DNA from: Rubripirellula lacrimiformis
GTDB lineage: Bacteria > Planctomycetota > Planctomycetia > Pirellulales > Pirellulaceae
Reading direction: 5' to 3'
DNA: 64,000 bases
Assembly (NCBI RefSeq): GCF_007741535.1
Contig: NZ_CP036525.1
Span: forward strand, 3,906,001 to 3,970,000
Shown here: positions 8,901-17,907 of the stretch, in pieces
Position numbering within the stretch: position 1 is the stretch's first letter
Layout: the number at the start of each line of letters is the position of its first letter
Made by a program: the position numbers and the translations under genes
The notes under the pieces: generated by a model
Seen by the model: only the letters and a program-made list of their open reading frames with translations
Database searches by the model: none
Told to the model about the DNA's origin: nothing

Positions 8901-9953
8901 ATGCATCAACTGAAATGGATAGGCGTTTTCTGGATCCTCATGATCTCAACATCGGCAACGGTGTCGGGCCAAACGCCGCAGGATCAGACGGTACTAGCAT
9001 CGGCAGCGGTCTTGAACGAGGTCCTGGTTGGACCGCTCAGCAAGATCCCCCACGCCATGCTGAACGACGCCTACGGTGTGGCGATCATCCCCAACGTGAT
9101 CAAGGGAGGGTTCATTGTCGGTGCGCGTCATGGACGTGGGTTGCTGTTTGTTCGCCAGGACGGCGGGGTTTGGCACGCGCCCGTCTTCATCACGCTGACC
9201 GGGGGAAACATCGGCTGGCAAGTCGGTGTGCAATCGTCGGACATCGTGTTGGTTTTCAAAACCGAACGCAGTATCCAAAATATCCTGACAGGCAAGTTGA
9301 CATTGGGCGCCGATGCGGCGGCCGCCGCCGGGCCGGTTGGCCGCCAAGGTTCGGTGGCCACCGATGGTCAGTTGCAAGCCGAAATCTATTCGTACTCGCG
9401 CAGCCGTGGATTGTTTGCTGGTGTTTCGATTGATGGATCCGTAGTCCGCGTCGACTCGCTTTCGACCGGTGCGTACTACCGATCGCCTGCACCCGGGCAA
9501 CCTGTGATTGTTCCGGAGCCAGCACAGCAGTTGACGATGGCAGTCGCTTCTTTGGCAGGTGCACCCGTGACTGTCCCGACGAACGTGCCCAGCGGCGGAG
9601 CGCCGGTGATTGCTGACACCGGAGCCTTGGCGCAGCGGATGGGAGCCCAGGAATCGGACATGTTGCGTAACCAACTGGAACAACTGTCACAGCAATTGGA
9701 CAAACTGCTTGATCCCCAGTGGCGTACCTACCTGGCTTTGCCACCCAGCGTGTTCGTTGGCGGTTCGCATCCGACGCCCGCAGAAATGCAGGCGGTAGTT
9801 CAACGCTATCAGGCGATCGCCGTCGATCCTCGCTATCAGGATCTGGCTGCCCAACCAGCATTTCAATCTCTTTTCAGTTTGCTGAAACACTACCAGTTGG
9901 CTTTGACAAACGAGGCGGCAACGTTGAACCTGCCTCCGCCCCCAGCCGGCTAG
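8901..9953 (+). CDS. Secreted SYLF (YSC84-like) lipid-binding domain protein
   Basis: This 350-residue protein has a signal peptide (about 1-23) and a SYLF/Ysc84 domain (about 35-205) with typical stretches: AYGVAIIPNVIKGGF, GRGLL, ADAAAAAGPVGR, the Tyr-rich IYSYSRSRGLFAGVS and the closing GSVV. In other organisms the domain binds phosphoinositides or lipids. In bacteria the role is unclear and probably in the envelope. The remaining 140 residues are a Pro-rich linker and a helical tail. The ATG at 8901 follows an AGGA box directly upstream, so the longer open frame was trimmed. It stands alone between oppositely oriented genes. Confidence 0.88.
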   Translation: MHQLKWIGVFWILMISTSATVSGQTPQDQTVLASAAVLNEVLVGPLSKIPHAMLNDAYGVAIIPNVIKGGFIVGARHGRGLLFVRQDGGVWHAPVFITLTGGNIGWQVGVQSSDIVLVFKTERSIQNILTGKLTLGADAAAAAGPVGRQGSVATDGQLQAEIYSYSRSRGLFAGVSIDGSVVRVDSLSTGAYYRSPAPGQPVIVPEPAQQLTMAVASLAGAPVTVPTNVPSGGAPVIADTGALAQRMGAQESDMLRNQLEQLSQQLDKLLDPQWRTYLALPPSVFVGGSHPTPAEMQAVVQRYQAIAVDPRYQDLAAQPAFQSLFSLLKHYQLALTNEAATLNLPPPPAG

Positions 9954-10100
9954 TGAGAACCACTACCGCGCACCAGCACCGCCGATCCGTCGTGGATTTT
10001 GCCAAAGAATCCTTGCGTGGGTTTGTCGTCCCACACGCGTTTTTCCTGCGCCAAACGTCGCCATTTCTCGCCATTGGCGAAACGCCACAGCCCATTCCTG

Positions 10101-11036
10101 TCAGCTCGCATTCACCACGTTGGGCCAATCGTCGGGGACGACAAACCATCGCTCGGCTTCGATCCATCTGTCGGATTCGGCACTTAGCCGACTGACCAAG
10201 ACGGGGTGATCGGAGCTCGAAAAACGTTGGCTGATCTGGTCGTTCAGTTGCCGGCCGTCGATGGCGGATGGATTCGTTTCGTGCACGTTAGCGTCGGATA
10301 ACCAATACGGCTTGGTCAGAATTTGATACCGCGAATCGGATTGGCGCTCGATTGCCGCAAGATCTGCACGGCGCAGCCAACGTTCACGTAGATGGCCGGG
10401 TGACATCGCCGGTGGAAGCTGCTGGACAGGTGGGTGATCGAGGGCATAGAAGATGCGTCCCTTCACAATCGTCTGTTGGATTTCGATCTCTGGGAAATGC
10501 GATCGTCCCAGCGGGAGTTGGTGATCGAAAATCCGGTCGCGTTTCCGCTGGAAGGTGTCTTTCAGGTGCGGGCCTACAAAATGGCTGCCGGCGATCTTGG
10601 TGTGGGGAACGTGCAGGTAAAACTTGACGGCGACTTCCCAGTGGGTCAAACGTCCCAGTTCATCGCGGAACAGGAAATCGATTTCGCCAAGCGTTCGTTG
10701 CCCCTCTCGGACCTGCAGAGAACTGGCGACCATTTCCACGCCCCGGATATGCGTTAGCCAGAACTGCACCAGACGTTCAAAGTAAAAACCGACACGTCTT
10801 GGAACCTGATCGGCGAAGTATGCCGCAAGCTGGTCGTGATCGATCTGGTGGAAGTTGAATGAAGCGCCGTCAGCGCCAAACGCGTTCGCCAGGCTTCCAT
10901 CAGGCGCCGATGGCAACATATCGGTCTTCGCGGCCTCGTTGGGCGTCTTTGGCGGGGCTGGTCCGATCAACGATGGACTTCGGATGACCCAAAGCAGATC
11001 GCGAACCCACTGATCCGGCTCATTCAGCACTGTCAT
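10101..11036 (-). CDS. DUF1853 family protein
   Basis: This 311-residue cytoplasmic protein matches the DUF1853 pattern: PRRVGFYFERLVQFWL (about 79-94), then GEIDFLF (118-124) and HWEVAVKFYL (132-141). The spaced Asp120, Glu134 and Lys138 resemble the active-site layout of the PD-(D/E)XK nuclease fold, so a nuclease-like fold is plausible, but no activity is established. The gene starts only 6 bp after the stop of the receiver/HATPase gene, so the two are probably co-transcribed. The 147 bp between its stop and the SYLF gene (9954-10100) hold nothing recognised. Confidence 0.8.
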   Translation of the reverse strand: MTVLNEPDQWVRDLLWVIRSPSLIGPAPPKTPNEAAKTDMLPSAPDGSLANAFGADGASFNFHQIDHDQLAAYFADQVPRRVGFYFERLVQFWLTHIRGVEMVASSLQVREGQRTLGEIDFLFRDELGRLTHWEVAVKFYLHVPHTKIAGSHFVGPHLKDTFQRKRDRIFDHQLPLGRSHFPEIEIQQTIVKGRIFYALDHPPVQQLPPAMSPGHLRERWLRRADLAAIERQSDSRYQILTKPYWLSDANVHETNPSAIDGRQLNDQISQRFSSSDHPVLVSRLSAESDRWIEAERWFVVPDDWPNVVNAS

Positions 11037-11042
11037 CAGACG

Positions 11043-11966
11043 TTATTGGGGGGCCGTTGGTAACAAGCCGGTGGATCGTTTGCGTTTCCGCATCGTGATT
11101 TCGTTTCCCGCATCGTTGAAGTTCACTTCATCCATGAACGATCGAATCATGACCAGACCTCGACCCTGATCTTGTCCGAGTTGGTTCGGGGCGTGGCGGT
11201 CAGGGAACAGGCTGGTGTCGAATCCGGCCCCGTCATCGGCAACCGTGATTTCAGCTTCGGTGGGGGAGAGCCGAACGGTGACATGAACGCGGCGAACACA
11301 GAATTCCGGTTCCGCGGCGCGGCGCACCGGCAGGCTGGGTTCGCCCTGGATCGTCAGTTCGGCGTCGGATTTCAGGGCTTCGGACGACAGTTCCAGGTTC
11401 CCGTGCAGCATCGCGTTTTGGACAGCATGATCGACGGCCATGCCCAGCCGGATTCCTTCGTTGACGTCCAGCAGGGACAGTCCTAGGGACATCTGTTTGA
11501 TCAATTCCACCAGCGGACGAATCAATTCCAATTGATTGGGCAAGGTGAACCGCAGTTCGTTGTAGTCCATCGATTGGATCAATTGAGCGTAGCTGTTAGC
11601 CGACTCCATCACGTCCAAAACTTGGTCGATGGTCGCAAACAGTTTCTCGTCGATCATCGATTTCGGCAGATACGCGGCCGCACCCAGGTTCAACGCTTCC
11701 ACCGCAGTCGCTTCGCTGCCATTGGCCGTGATCAGAATGATCGGGATCTCCGGAAACCGCTGACATGAATGTGTCACCAGTTGAAGTCCATCCATCACCG
11801 GCATTTCCATGTCTGTCAAAATCAGATGTGGACAGAACTCGGGGATACAGTCGAGCGCCTCTTGCCCGTTGCTGACCAAATGGACTTCATAGCCTTCGTC
11901 CACCAATTTGGATTGGATGTGAAACGCTTGAGTTGGGCTGTCCTCGCTTAGAAGCACCTTTACCAT
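11043..11966 (-). CDS. Response regulator fused to RsbW-like HATPase
   Basis: This 307-residue cytoplasmic protein has a receiver domain (about 1-120) with phospho-acceptor Asp52 (LTDMEMP), Thr79 and Lys101, joined to an anti-sigma-kinase type HATPase_c domain (about 160-300). The HATPase has an N-box-like DHAVQNAMLHGN, a G1 box DDGAGFD and a G2 box GRGLVMI. No HisKA dimerisation domain is present, so it is not an ordinary histidine kinase. It more resembles partner-switching regulators in which a receiver gates an RsbW/SpoIIAB-like kinase. The ATG at 11966 has AGGGG 8 bases upstream, and the longer frame was rejected. No cognate kinase, anti-anti-sigma factor or phosphatase lies next to it. 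Confidence 0.87.
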   Translation of the reverse strand: MVKVLLSEDSPTQAFHIQSKLVDEGYEVHLVSNGQEALDCIPEFCPHLILTDMEMPVMDGLQLVTHSCQRFPEIPIILITANGSEATAVEALNLGAAAYLPKSMIDEKLFATIDQVLDVMESANSYAQLIQSMDYNELRFTLPNQLELIRPLVELIKQMSLGLSLLDVNEGIRLGMAVDHAVQNAMLHGNLELSSEALKSDAELTIQGEPSLPVRRAAEPEFCVRRVHVTVRLSPTEAEITVADDGAGFDTSLFPDRHAPNQLGQDQGRGLVMIRSFMDEVNFNDAGNEITMRKRKRSTGLLPTAPQ

Positions 11967-12452
11967 CGTCAATTCCCCTTGTTCGGCGGTCGCTGTTGAT
12001 ATTGTACGGGACCCCGGTCGCAGCGACGTTCCCAGCGGTGGGGCATGGTCCGGAATCCCACAAATTTGCAATGGGCAAGGCCCACATTCCGCTGATTGAA
12101 GGCTCGGCCAGAGTGGAATTAAGATAGAATAGTGAACCCACGAAACCAAACGATCCGCTGGCCATGGGCGGCATGCCGTTGCCCGCGGCGGTCCGGCTTG
12201 CGAAGCCAAAGTGCGGACGAAGCCAAAGTGCGGACGAGGCCGAGCGGAATGCGGCCTGTGTTGGTTTTGTCACTTGTTTTCCACACGACCCGTCGGTGAA
12301 CCCTGTTCGCCGACTTTCGTTGCCGAAAGCTGCCCACCGAACCATTGCTCGGCTACCTTTTGCTCCCCTCCCTCCCCAATGCTCACCTCCCCCGATGTTC
12401 GGCGCCCGGCCGTGCTGGTTTTTCCTTTCATCCTCTCGCACGATTTTCGCAA
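11967..12452. other. Divergent intergenic region
   Basis: About 490 bp separate the divergent receiver/HATPase gene and the DUF1549 gene. The region contains a 17-bp direct repeat (12201-12234), a possible hairpin around 12069-12085 (GGGC-AA-GGCCC core) and the 14-mer GCGGTGGGGCATGG (12035-12048) that recurs at 22128-22141. Promoters for both genes are expected here, but none could be assigned. Confidence 0.5.
12201..12234. repeat. 17-bp direct tandem repeat, two copies
   Basis: The unit CGAAGCCAAAGTGCGGA occurs at 12201-12217 and again, identical, at 12218-12234. The start of a third, decayed copy (CGAGGCCG) follows. It lies about 220 bp upstream of the DUF1549 gene. Its function is unknown; it could be replication slippage. 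Confidence 0.9.
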
Positions 12453-15400
12453 ATGTTGAACCGAAGCTTGCGACAGCGTACCTGCCTTATTCATACGGCA
12501 GTCTGGCTTGCTTTTTCCGCAGGATTGCTGATGTCGGGTCCGGCATTCGCTGATCAGCCCGATTCGGTGTCCGAAGCACACGCATCGATCCAGCCCGTTG
12601 TTGATTTTAACCGCGACATTCGTACGGTCTTGTCCGACAAGTGTTTCCTTTGCCATGGACCTGACGAATCCACTCGCGAGGCCGGATTGCGATTGGACAT
12701 TCGGGACGAAGCAATCGATGCCGGCGCGATCTACAGCGGCGATAGTCTGCAATCCGAAATCATCGCTCGTGTGACCAGCGATGACCCCGACTTGGTGATG
12801 CCGCCGCCGGATACTGGAAAGAAGGTAACGGCGGACGAGATTGCGGCCTTGCAAGCCTGGATCGATTCCGGCGCGGCCTACGACACGCACTGGGCGTTCC
12901 TGCCGCCTGCGATGCCCGATCTTCCCAAAGTCAAAGATTCCAGCTGGCCACGCAACGCGGTCGATCGGTTCACGTTGGCAAAGATGGAATCGATGGGACT
13001 GCATCCATCGCCACAGGCCGATGCGGCAACGCTTAGCCGGCGAATCTCGCTGGACCTGATCGGTTTGCCAACCACGATCGCAGAGATCGATACCGTCGAA
13101 TCGGTTGATCCCCTGGACGACGCACTGGCGGCTTTGATCGACGATCGCATGTCCTCGCGTCACTTTGGTGAACGCTGGGGCCGATGGTGGTTGGACGCGG
13201 CTCGCTATGCCGATTCGGCTGGCTATGAAAAGGACATGCAGCGGCAAGTCTTTTTCTATCGTGACTGGGTCATCGACGCCATCAACCGTGACATGCCCTA
13301 TGATCAATTCGTGATCCATCAGATCGCCGGCGACCTGATTCCCGACGCATCGCAGGCCGAACGGGTTGCAACCGGGTTTCTGCGCAACTCGATGACCAAC
13401 GAAGAAGGCGGCGCTGACCCCGAACAATTCCGTATCGAAGGCATGTTCGATCGGGTGGACGCGATTGGCAAAGCGATCATGGGCGTGACGACTCAGTGTG
13501 CCCAGTGTCATACGCATAAGTACGACCCGATCAGTCACCACGAGTATTACCAGATGTTCGCTTCGTTGAACGATTTTCACGAAGCCTGTGTCAGCGTCTT
13601 TACACCCCAGCAAGCGATGCGTCGCGACGAGGTGTTGGCCAACATTGCAGGCCAGGAAGCCGCGCTGCGTCGACATCTTCCGGGGTGGAAGCAACATGTG
13701 GCAAACTGGGCCGCAGAGGCCTCGTCCAAACTCCCGCACTGGAACGCGGTCACGCCAACCGACATTCCCTACGAGGGCCAGAAGTTTGCGGTTTTGGATG
13801 ACGGTTCCATCGTCAGTGAAAGTTACGCACCCACCAAGGCAGCCAATTCGTTTTCGTTGACCCTGGACGTGGGCACGATCACGGCGGTTCGTCTGGACGC
13901 GCTGACTCACCCGCAATTGCCACGCGGTGGACCCGGACGCAGCATCGATGGGACGGGGGCTCTTTCCGAGTTCAAGTTGACGGTGACCCCGTCGGCCAAA
14001 GACGCCAAGCCGATCGAAGTCAAGTTCGTTCGGGCCGTTTCGGATGTCAATCCGCCCCAGCGAGACCTGAAGAAACAATACCGCGATCGTGATCCACAGA
14101 AGGACAAACGCGTGGTCGGCGCGGTCGAGTTCGCCATCGACGGTGACGAAAAGACGGCTTGGACCACGGATATTGGGCCCGGTCGCAGCAATCAGTCTCG
14201 TCATGCGATCTTCATCCCCGAATCGCCAATCGTGGTCGATGGGGAAGCGACGTTGACCTTTCAGATGATCCAAAAGCACGGGGGATGGAATAGCGATGAC
14301 AATCAGAATTTTCTGATCGGACGCTACCGTTTCAGCATCACCGATTCGCCCCAACTGCCCCGATATGCGATCCACTCGGCTGTCGAATCGATCCTTGCAA
14401 CGCCGTCCTCGCAGTGGTCCGATGATCAATGGGATGGGGTGTTTTCGCAGTGGCGTCAACTGCCGCCCGATGTGATCTCGGCGGATTGGGCGGTGGGCGA
14501 TGACAACCCACCAGCGGATCTGTCGAAGTTGTTGGCCGATTGCAACGATCGGATTGAACAGGAATGGAGTCGCTTTCCGGAAACCGCGTCACAGTTGGTG
14601 GCCGTCGCACTGCCCGAGGCACGCGAAACCTTTGTGTTCACGCGTGGCGATTTCCTAAGTCCTGCGGACCCCGTGCAACCGGGGACGCCGGAGTTCATGA
14701 ATCCGATGCCGCAGGGTGCGTCGCCGGATCGGCTGCGATTCGCCCGGTGGTTGGTGTCCGAAGATTCGCCCACCGCGGCTCGCGTGATCGTGAACCGGAT
14801 CTGGCAGGCCTATTTTGGTCGCGGGTTGGTGGTCACGCCCGAGGATTTCGGATTCCAATCGGCGCCGCCCAGCCACCCCGAACTGTTGGACTATTTGGCG
14901 ATCGAGCTGATGGAACATGACTGGAGCATGAAGCACATCCATCGTCTGATCGTGGATTCGGCGACCTACCGCCAAAGCTCGATCGCACCGCCATCGGCTT
15001 GGCGAAACGACCCCACCAACCAATGGCTGACGCGGGGGCCACGGTTTCGAATGGACGCAGAAATGGTTCGTGACTTGGCTTTGTCCGTCAGCGGACTGTT
15101 GGACCTGACCATTGGTGGGCCCAGCGTCTATCCGCCAGCGCCGGATTTTCTATTCCAACCGCCTGCCAGCTATGGGCCTAAGATCTGGGACACCGACACC
15201 GACGGCAGCCAATACCGACGCAGCCTGTACGTGCACCAGTATCGAAGTGTGCCTTACCCGCCGTTGCAAGTTTTCGACGCACCCAAAGGCGACGCGGCCA
15301 CCGTTCGGCGGGCGCGCAGCAACACACCGCTTCAGGCGTTGGTGCTGTTGAACGAGCCCCAGTTCCTGGAAATCTCGCGGTCGATGGCAAGCGGGATCCT

Positions 15401-15701
15401 GGGGCGGGGCGAATGGTCCGCTGACGATGCACCCGATCTGGATCGGATGCGAATCATCCATGTGTTTCGGGCCTGCACCGGTCGGGTTCCCGCCGATTCC
15501 GAGATCCGCGTGTTGGTCGATTTGCTGGACGCACAGCGAGAAACCTTCGCCGAACTCGACAACGATTCGCTCGAAAAATTTGTGGGCGTTTCGTCCCATC
15601 TATGTCGCCAACTGGTGGGCGTCGAATCGACTGAGCTTGCCGCTTGGATGGTCGTTGCACGAACAATTCTGAACCTTGATGAAACGATAACCAAGTCATG
15701 A
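12453..15701 (+). CDS. PSCyt1-DUF1549-DUF1553 cytochrome-like protein
   Basis: This 1082-residue exported protein has a signal peptide (about 12-33), then a planctomycete cytochrome-c-type domain with a heme motif CFLCH (64-68) and a Met-containing VMPPP. A DUF1549 domain follows (about 150-370) with a second CAQCH motif (349-353). A middle beta-rich insert (about 430-600) resembles a carbohydrate-binding/discoidin module, and a C-terminal DUF1553 domain follows (about 760-1075). These proteins are typical of Planctomycetes and usually pair with DUF1501. A role in oxidative or polysaccharide degradation is suspected but not proven. The start is placed at the ATG at 12453, in front of the signal peptide. 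The next gene overlaps by 4 bp (ATGA), showing translational coupling. Confidence 0.9.
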   Translation: MLNRSLRQRTCLIHTAVWLAFSAGLLMSGPAFADQPDSVSEAHASIQPVVDFNRDIRTVLSDKCFLCHGPDESTREAGLRLDIRDEAIDAGAIYSGDSLQSEIIARVTSDDPDLVMPPPDTGKKVTADEIAALQAWIDSGAAYDTHWAFLPPAMPDLPKVKDSSWPRNAVDRFTLAKMESMGLHPSPQADAATLSRRISLDLIGLPTTIAEIDTVESVDPLDDALAALIDDRMSSRHFGERWGRWWLDAARYADSAGYEKDMQRQVFFYRDWVIDAINRDMPYDQFVIHQIAGDLIPDASQAERVATGFLRNSMTNEEGGADPEQFRIEGMFDRVDAIGKAIMGVTTQCAQCHTHKYDPISHHEYYQMFASLNDFHEACVSVFTPQQAMRRDEVLANIAGQEAALRRHLPGWKQHVANWAAEASSKLPHWNAVTPTDIPYEGQKFAVLDDGSIVSESYAPTKAANSFSLTLDVGTITAVRLDALTHPQLPRGGPGRSIDGTGALSEFKLTVTPSAKDAKPIEVKFVRAVSDVNPPQRDLKKQYRDRDPQKDKRVVGAVEFAIDGDEKTAWTTDIGPGRSNQSRHAIFIPESPIVVDGEATLTFQMIQKHGGWNSDDNQNFLIGRYRFSITDSPQLPRYAIHSAVESILATPSSQWSDDQWDGVFSQWRQLPPDVISADWAVGDDNPPADLSKLLADCNDRIEQEWSRFPETASQLVAVALPEARETFVFTRGDFLSPADPVQPGTPEFMNPMPQGASPDRLRFARWLVSEDSPTAARVIVNRIWQAYFGRGLVVTPEDFGFQSAPPSHPELLDYLAIELMEHDWSMKHIHRLIVDSATYRQSSIAPPSAWRNDPTNQWLTRGPRFRMDAEMVRDLALSVSGLLDLTIGGPSVYPPAPDFLFQPPASYGPKIWDTDTDGSQYRRSLYVHQYRSVPYPPLQVFDAPKGDAATVRRARSNTPLQALVLLNEPQFLEISRSMASGILGRGEWSADDAPDLDRMRIIHVFRACTGRVPADSEIRVLVDLLDAQRETFAELDNDSLEKFVGVSSHLCRQLVGVESTELAAWMVVARTILNLDETITKS

Positions 15702-17143
15702 ATCGACTACACAAATCAGACGACACGCATCAAGCCGCAGTCGTCCAAAACGCTCGTCGTCGTTGGTTTCTGCAGCAATGTGGGATCGGACTCGGTTCGG
15801 TCGCATTGACCAGTTTGATGGCTGGGGATGGATTCGCGGCGTCGCCGGACAATGCAAATCCACTGGCGCCCAAGGCACCCCATTTCCCTGCCAAAATCAA
15901 GAACGTCATCCTGCTGTTCATGGGCGGCGGCCCGAGCCAGTTCGAAATGTTTGACCACAAGCCGATGTTGGCAAAATTGGATGGAACGCTTCCGCCGCCG
16001 GACCTGTTGGACGGCTATCGCGCGGCGTTCATCAATCCAAACTCGAAACTGCTGGGACCCAAGTTTGGTTTTTCCAAACATGGCCAATCGGGTGCCGAGA
16101 TCAGCGAACTGTTGCCGCACACCGCATCGGTTGCCGACGATTTGTGCATCGTCCGTTCGATGACGACCGACGCCTTCAATCATGCTCCTGCGCAACTGTT
16201 GATGAGCACCGGATCGCAACAGTTTGGCCGGCCCAGCATGGGATCCTGGCTGACCTATGGATTGGGTAGCGAATCAGAAAACCTTCCCGCCTATGTCGTT
16301 TTCAACAGTGGAAAGAAGGGGCCCAGCGCAGGTGCCGGAAATTGGAATTCAGGGTTCTTGCCGACGATGCACTCCGGCGTCGAATTTCGCAGCAGCGGTG
16401 ATCCGGTTCTGTATCTGTCCAGTCCAGAAGGTTTGCCGGCCGGATCGCAGCGAAGCACACTCGATGCGATCAACCGACTGAATCGTCAGCGTTTGGACGT
16501 AGTGGGCGATCCCGAAATTGCCACACGCGTCAACTCGTATGAAATGGCGTTTCGAATGCAGTCCAGTGCGCCGGAGGCGATGTCGTTGGCGGACGAACCG
16601 CAACACATGTTGGATCTGTACGGTGCCGAACCAGGAAAAATGTCGTTCGCCAACAATTGTCTGCTGGCACGTCGGTTGGTCCAGCGTGGCGTGCGATTCG
16701 TGCAACTGTTCCACGAATCGTGGGACCAGCACGGCGGGCTAACGTCGGGACTGAAACAGAACTGTCTTGATACGGACCAGGCCTGCGGGGCGCTGGTGAA
16801 AGATTTGAAACAGCAGGGACTCTTGGACGAGACGCTGGTGATTTGGGGCGGCGAATTCGGACGCACACCCATGGTCCAAGGTGGCAACGACGGCCGGGAC
16901 CATCACCCGAATTCATTCACGATGTGGATGGCGGGCGGCGGACTGAAAAAAGGGCTGGTTTACGGTTCAACCGACGAACTGGGGTTCAATGTGGCTGAGA
17001 ACCCCGTGCACGTTCACGATCTGCATGCGACCATTCTGCAGCTGCTTGGTTTCGATCACAAACGATTGACCTATCGTTTCCAAGGACGTGACTACCGGCT
17101 TACCGACGTCCACGGAAACGTCGTCAAGGATCTACTGGCCTAG
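15698..17143 (+). CDS. DUF1501 family exported protein
   Basis: This 481-residue protein of the DUF1501 family (alkaline-phosphatase/sulfatase-like fold) has a Tat-like N-terminus with the RRRWFLQQ motif and a hydrophobic stretch (about 22-40). Family landmarks include ILLFMGGGPSQFEMFD near the start, RRLVQRGVRFVQLF and WGGEFGRTP with DHHPN. It begins inside the stop of the DUF1549/DUF1553 gene (ATGA overlap), so the two proteins are made together and probably act together in the periplasm. The 3' end overlaps the convergent methyltransferase gene by 4 bp at the sequence CTAG. Confidence 0.92.
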   Translation: MNRLHKSDDTHQAAVVQNARRRWFLQQCGIGLGSVALTSLMAGDGFAASPDNANPLAPKAPHFPAKIKNVILLFMGGGPSQFEMFDHKPMLAKLDGTLPPPDLLDGYRAAFINPNSKLLGPKFGFSKHGQSGAEISELLPHTASVADDLCIVRSMTTDAFNHAPAQLLMSTGSQQFGRPSMGSWLTYGLGSESENLPAYVVFNSGKKGPSAGAGNWNSGFLPTMHSGVEFRSSGDPVLYLSSPEGLPAGSQRSTLDAINRLNRQRLDVVGDPEIATRVNSYEMAFRMQSSAPEAMSLADEPQHMLDLYGAEPGKMSFANNCLLARRLVQRGVRFVQLFHESWDQHGGLTSGLKQNCLDTDQACGALVKDLKQQGLLDETLVIWGGEFGRTPMVQGGNDGRDHHPNSFTMWMAGGGLKKGLVYGSTDELGFNVAENPVHVHDLHATILQLLGFDHKRLTYRFQGRDYRLTDVHGNVVKDLLA

Positions 17144-17907
17144 CGGACGCCCGGGTTGCATCCGGTCGACGTTGGCTGGCCGGCTCGCTGCCAGATCTGA
17201 GTTTGAATTAGACCTTTGTTTCTGGTTCGGCATTTGGATTTGCGAAGCGATTGGCTTTCTAGTTTGCAATCCAAATCGACCAACCGGCGGTTTTGAAAGT
17301 CAGTGGTCCAGCGAAAAAAACAGTGCATCGCGGCCAACATCAGCTTCGCACGAACGGCATGCCAGCCTGATCCGGGCACCGCGAATTCGGCAACGTACAC
17401 ATGCCCGCCCGGACGCACCGTGCGGATCCAGTTCGGCAGAAACTCATCGATGTCCGATTCCGTGAAGCAATCCAGGAAGAACGCCATCACCAGAAGATCG
17501 ACGCTGGCTTCACGACATGGGAAATCACGTGCATCCTGATGCACAAAGCGGACGCGGTCGGTGGCACCCACGTCTTGAATACGCCGTTGTTGATGTTCTA
17601 GCATCCCCTTGCTGTTGTCGACGCTGGTGATCATCGCGTCGGGCGATTGCCGGCCGATCTGCTGCATCAGGCGACCGTCACCATCGCCCAGCACCAGAAT
17701 CTGGCGTGCCGGCGGCAGGTCATCTAGAAGTGCCGTGCGACCACGTTGAAGGTCGTCGCCAAACATCCACCATTCGAGCGGTCGATAGACCGCGGCCAAG
17801 CGATCGTACCCACGCGATCCAGCGATCGGTGGTGGAGACTGAGATCCGATCGGACCCGGGGTGTCGTTCGGATCCTCGGTCACGCCAACCACCCGATTGC
17901 CGACCAT
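17140..17907 (-). CDS. Class I SAM-dependent methyltransferase
   Basis: This 255-residue cytoplasmic enzyme has a Rossmann-type SAM site: motif I LVLGDGDGR (71-79), the acidic strand end TSVDNSKGM, and HQDARDFP after strand 4. The region FFLDCFTESDIDEFL and RTVRPGGHVYVAEF (motif post-II/III) complete the fold. The substrate is not recognisable. The start is set at the ATG at 17907, though the open frame continues to 17967. It overlaps the end of the upstream membrane-protein gene by 28 bp, so the two are probably co-transcribed and may act on the same lipid or quinone-like substrate. Confidence 0.8.
   Translation of the reverse strand: MVGNRVVGVTEDPNDTPGPIGSQSPPPIAGSRGYDRLAAVYRPLEWWMFGDDLQRGRTALLDDLPPARQILVLGDGDGRLMQQIGRQSPDAMITSVDNSKGMLEHQQRRIQDVGATDRVRFVHQDARDFPCREASVDLLVMAFFLDCFTESDIDEFLPNWIRTVRPGGHVYVAEFAVPGSGWHAVRAKLMLAAMHCFFRWTTDFQNRRLVDLDCKLESQSLRKSKCRTRNKGLIQTQIWQRAGQPTSTGCNPGVR

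Noticed and set aside
12270-14459. 729-codon open frame on the minus strand opposite the DUF1549/DUF1553 gene
   Set aside because: It runs antisense to a gene with clear domains and heme motifs. Its product has no recognisable domain and a composition expected from third-position bias.
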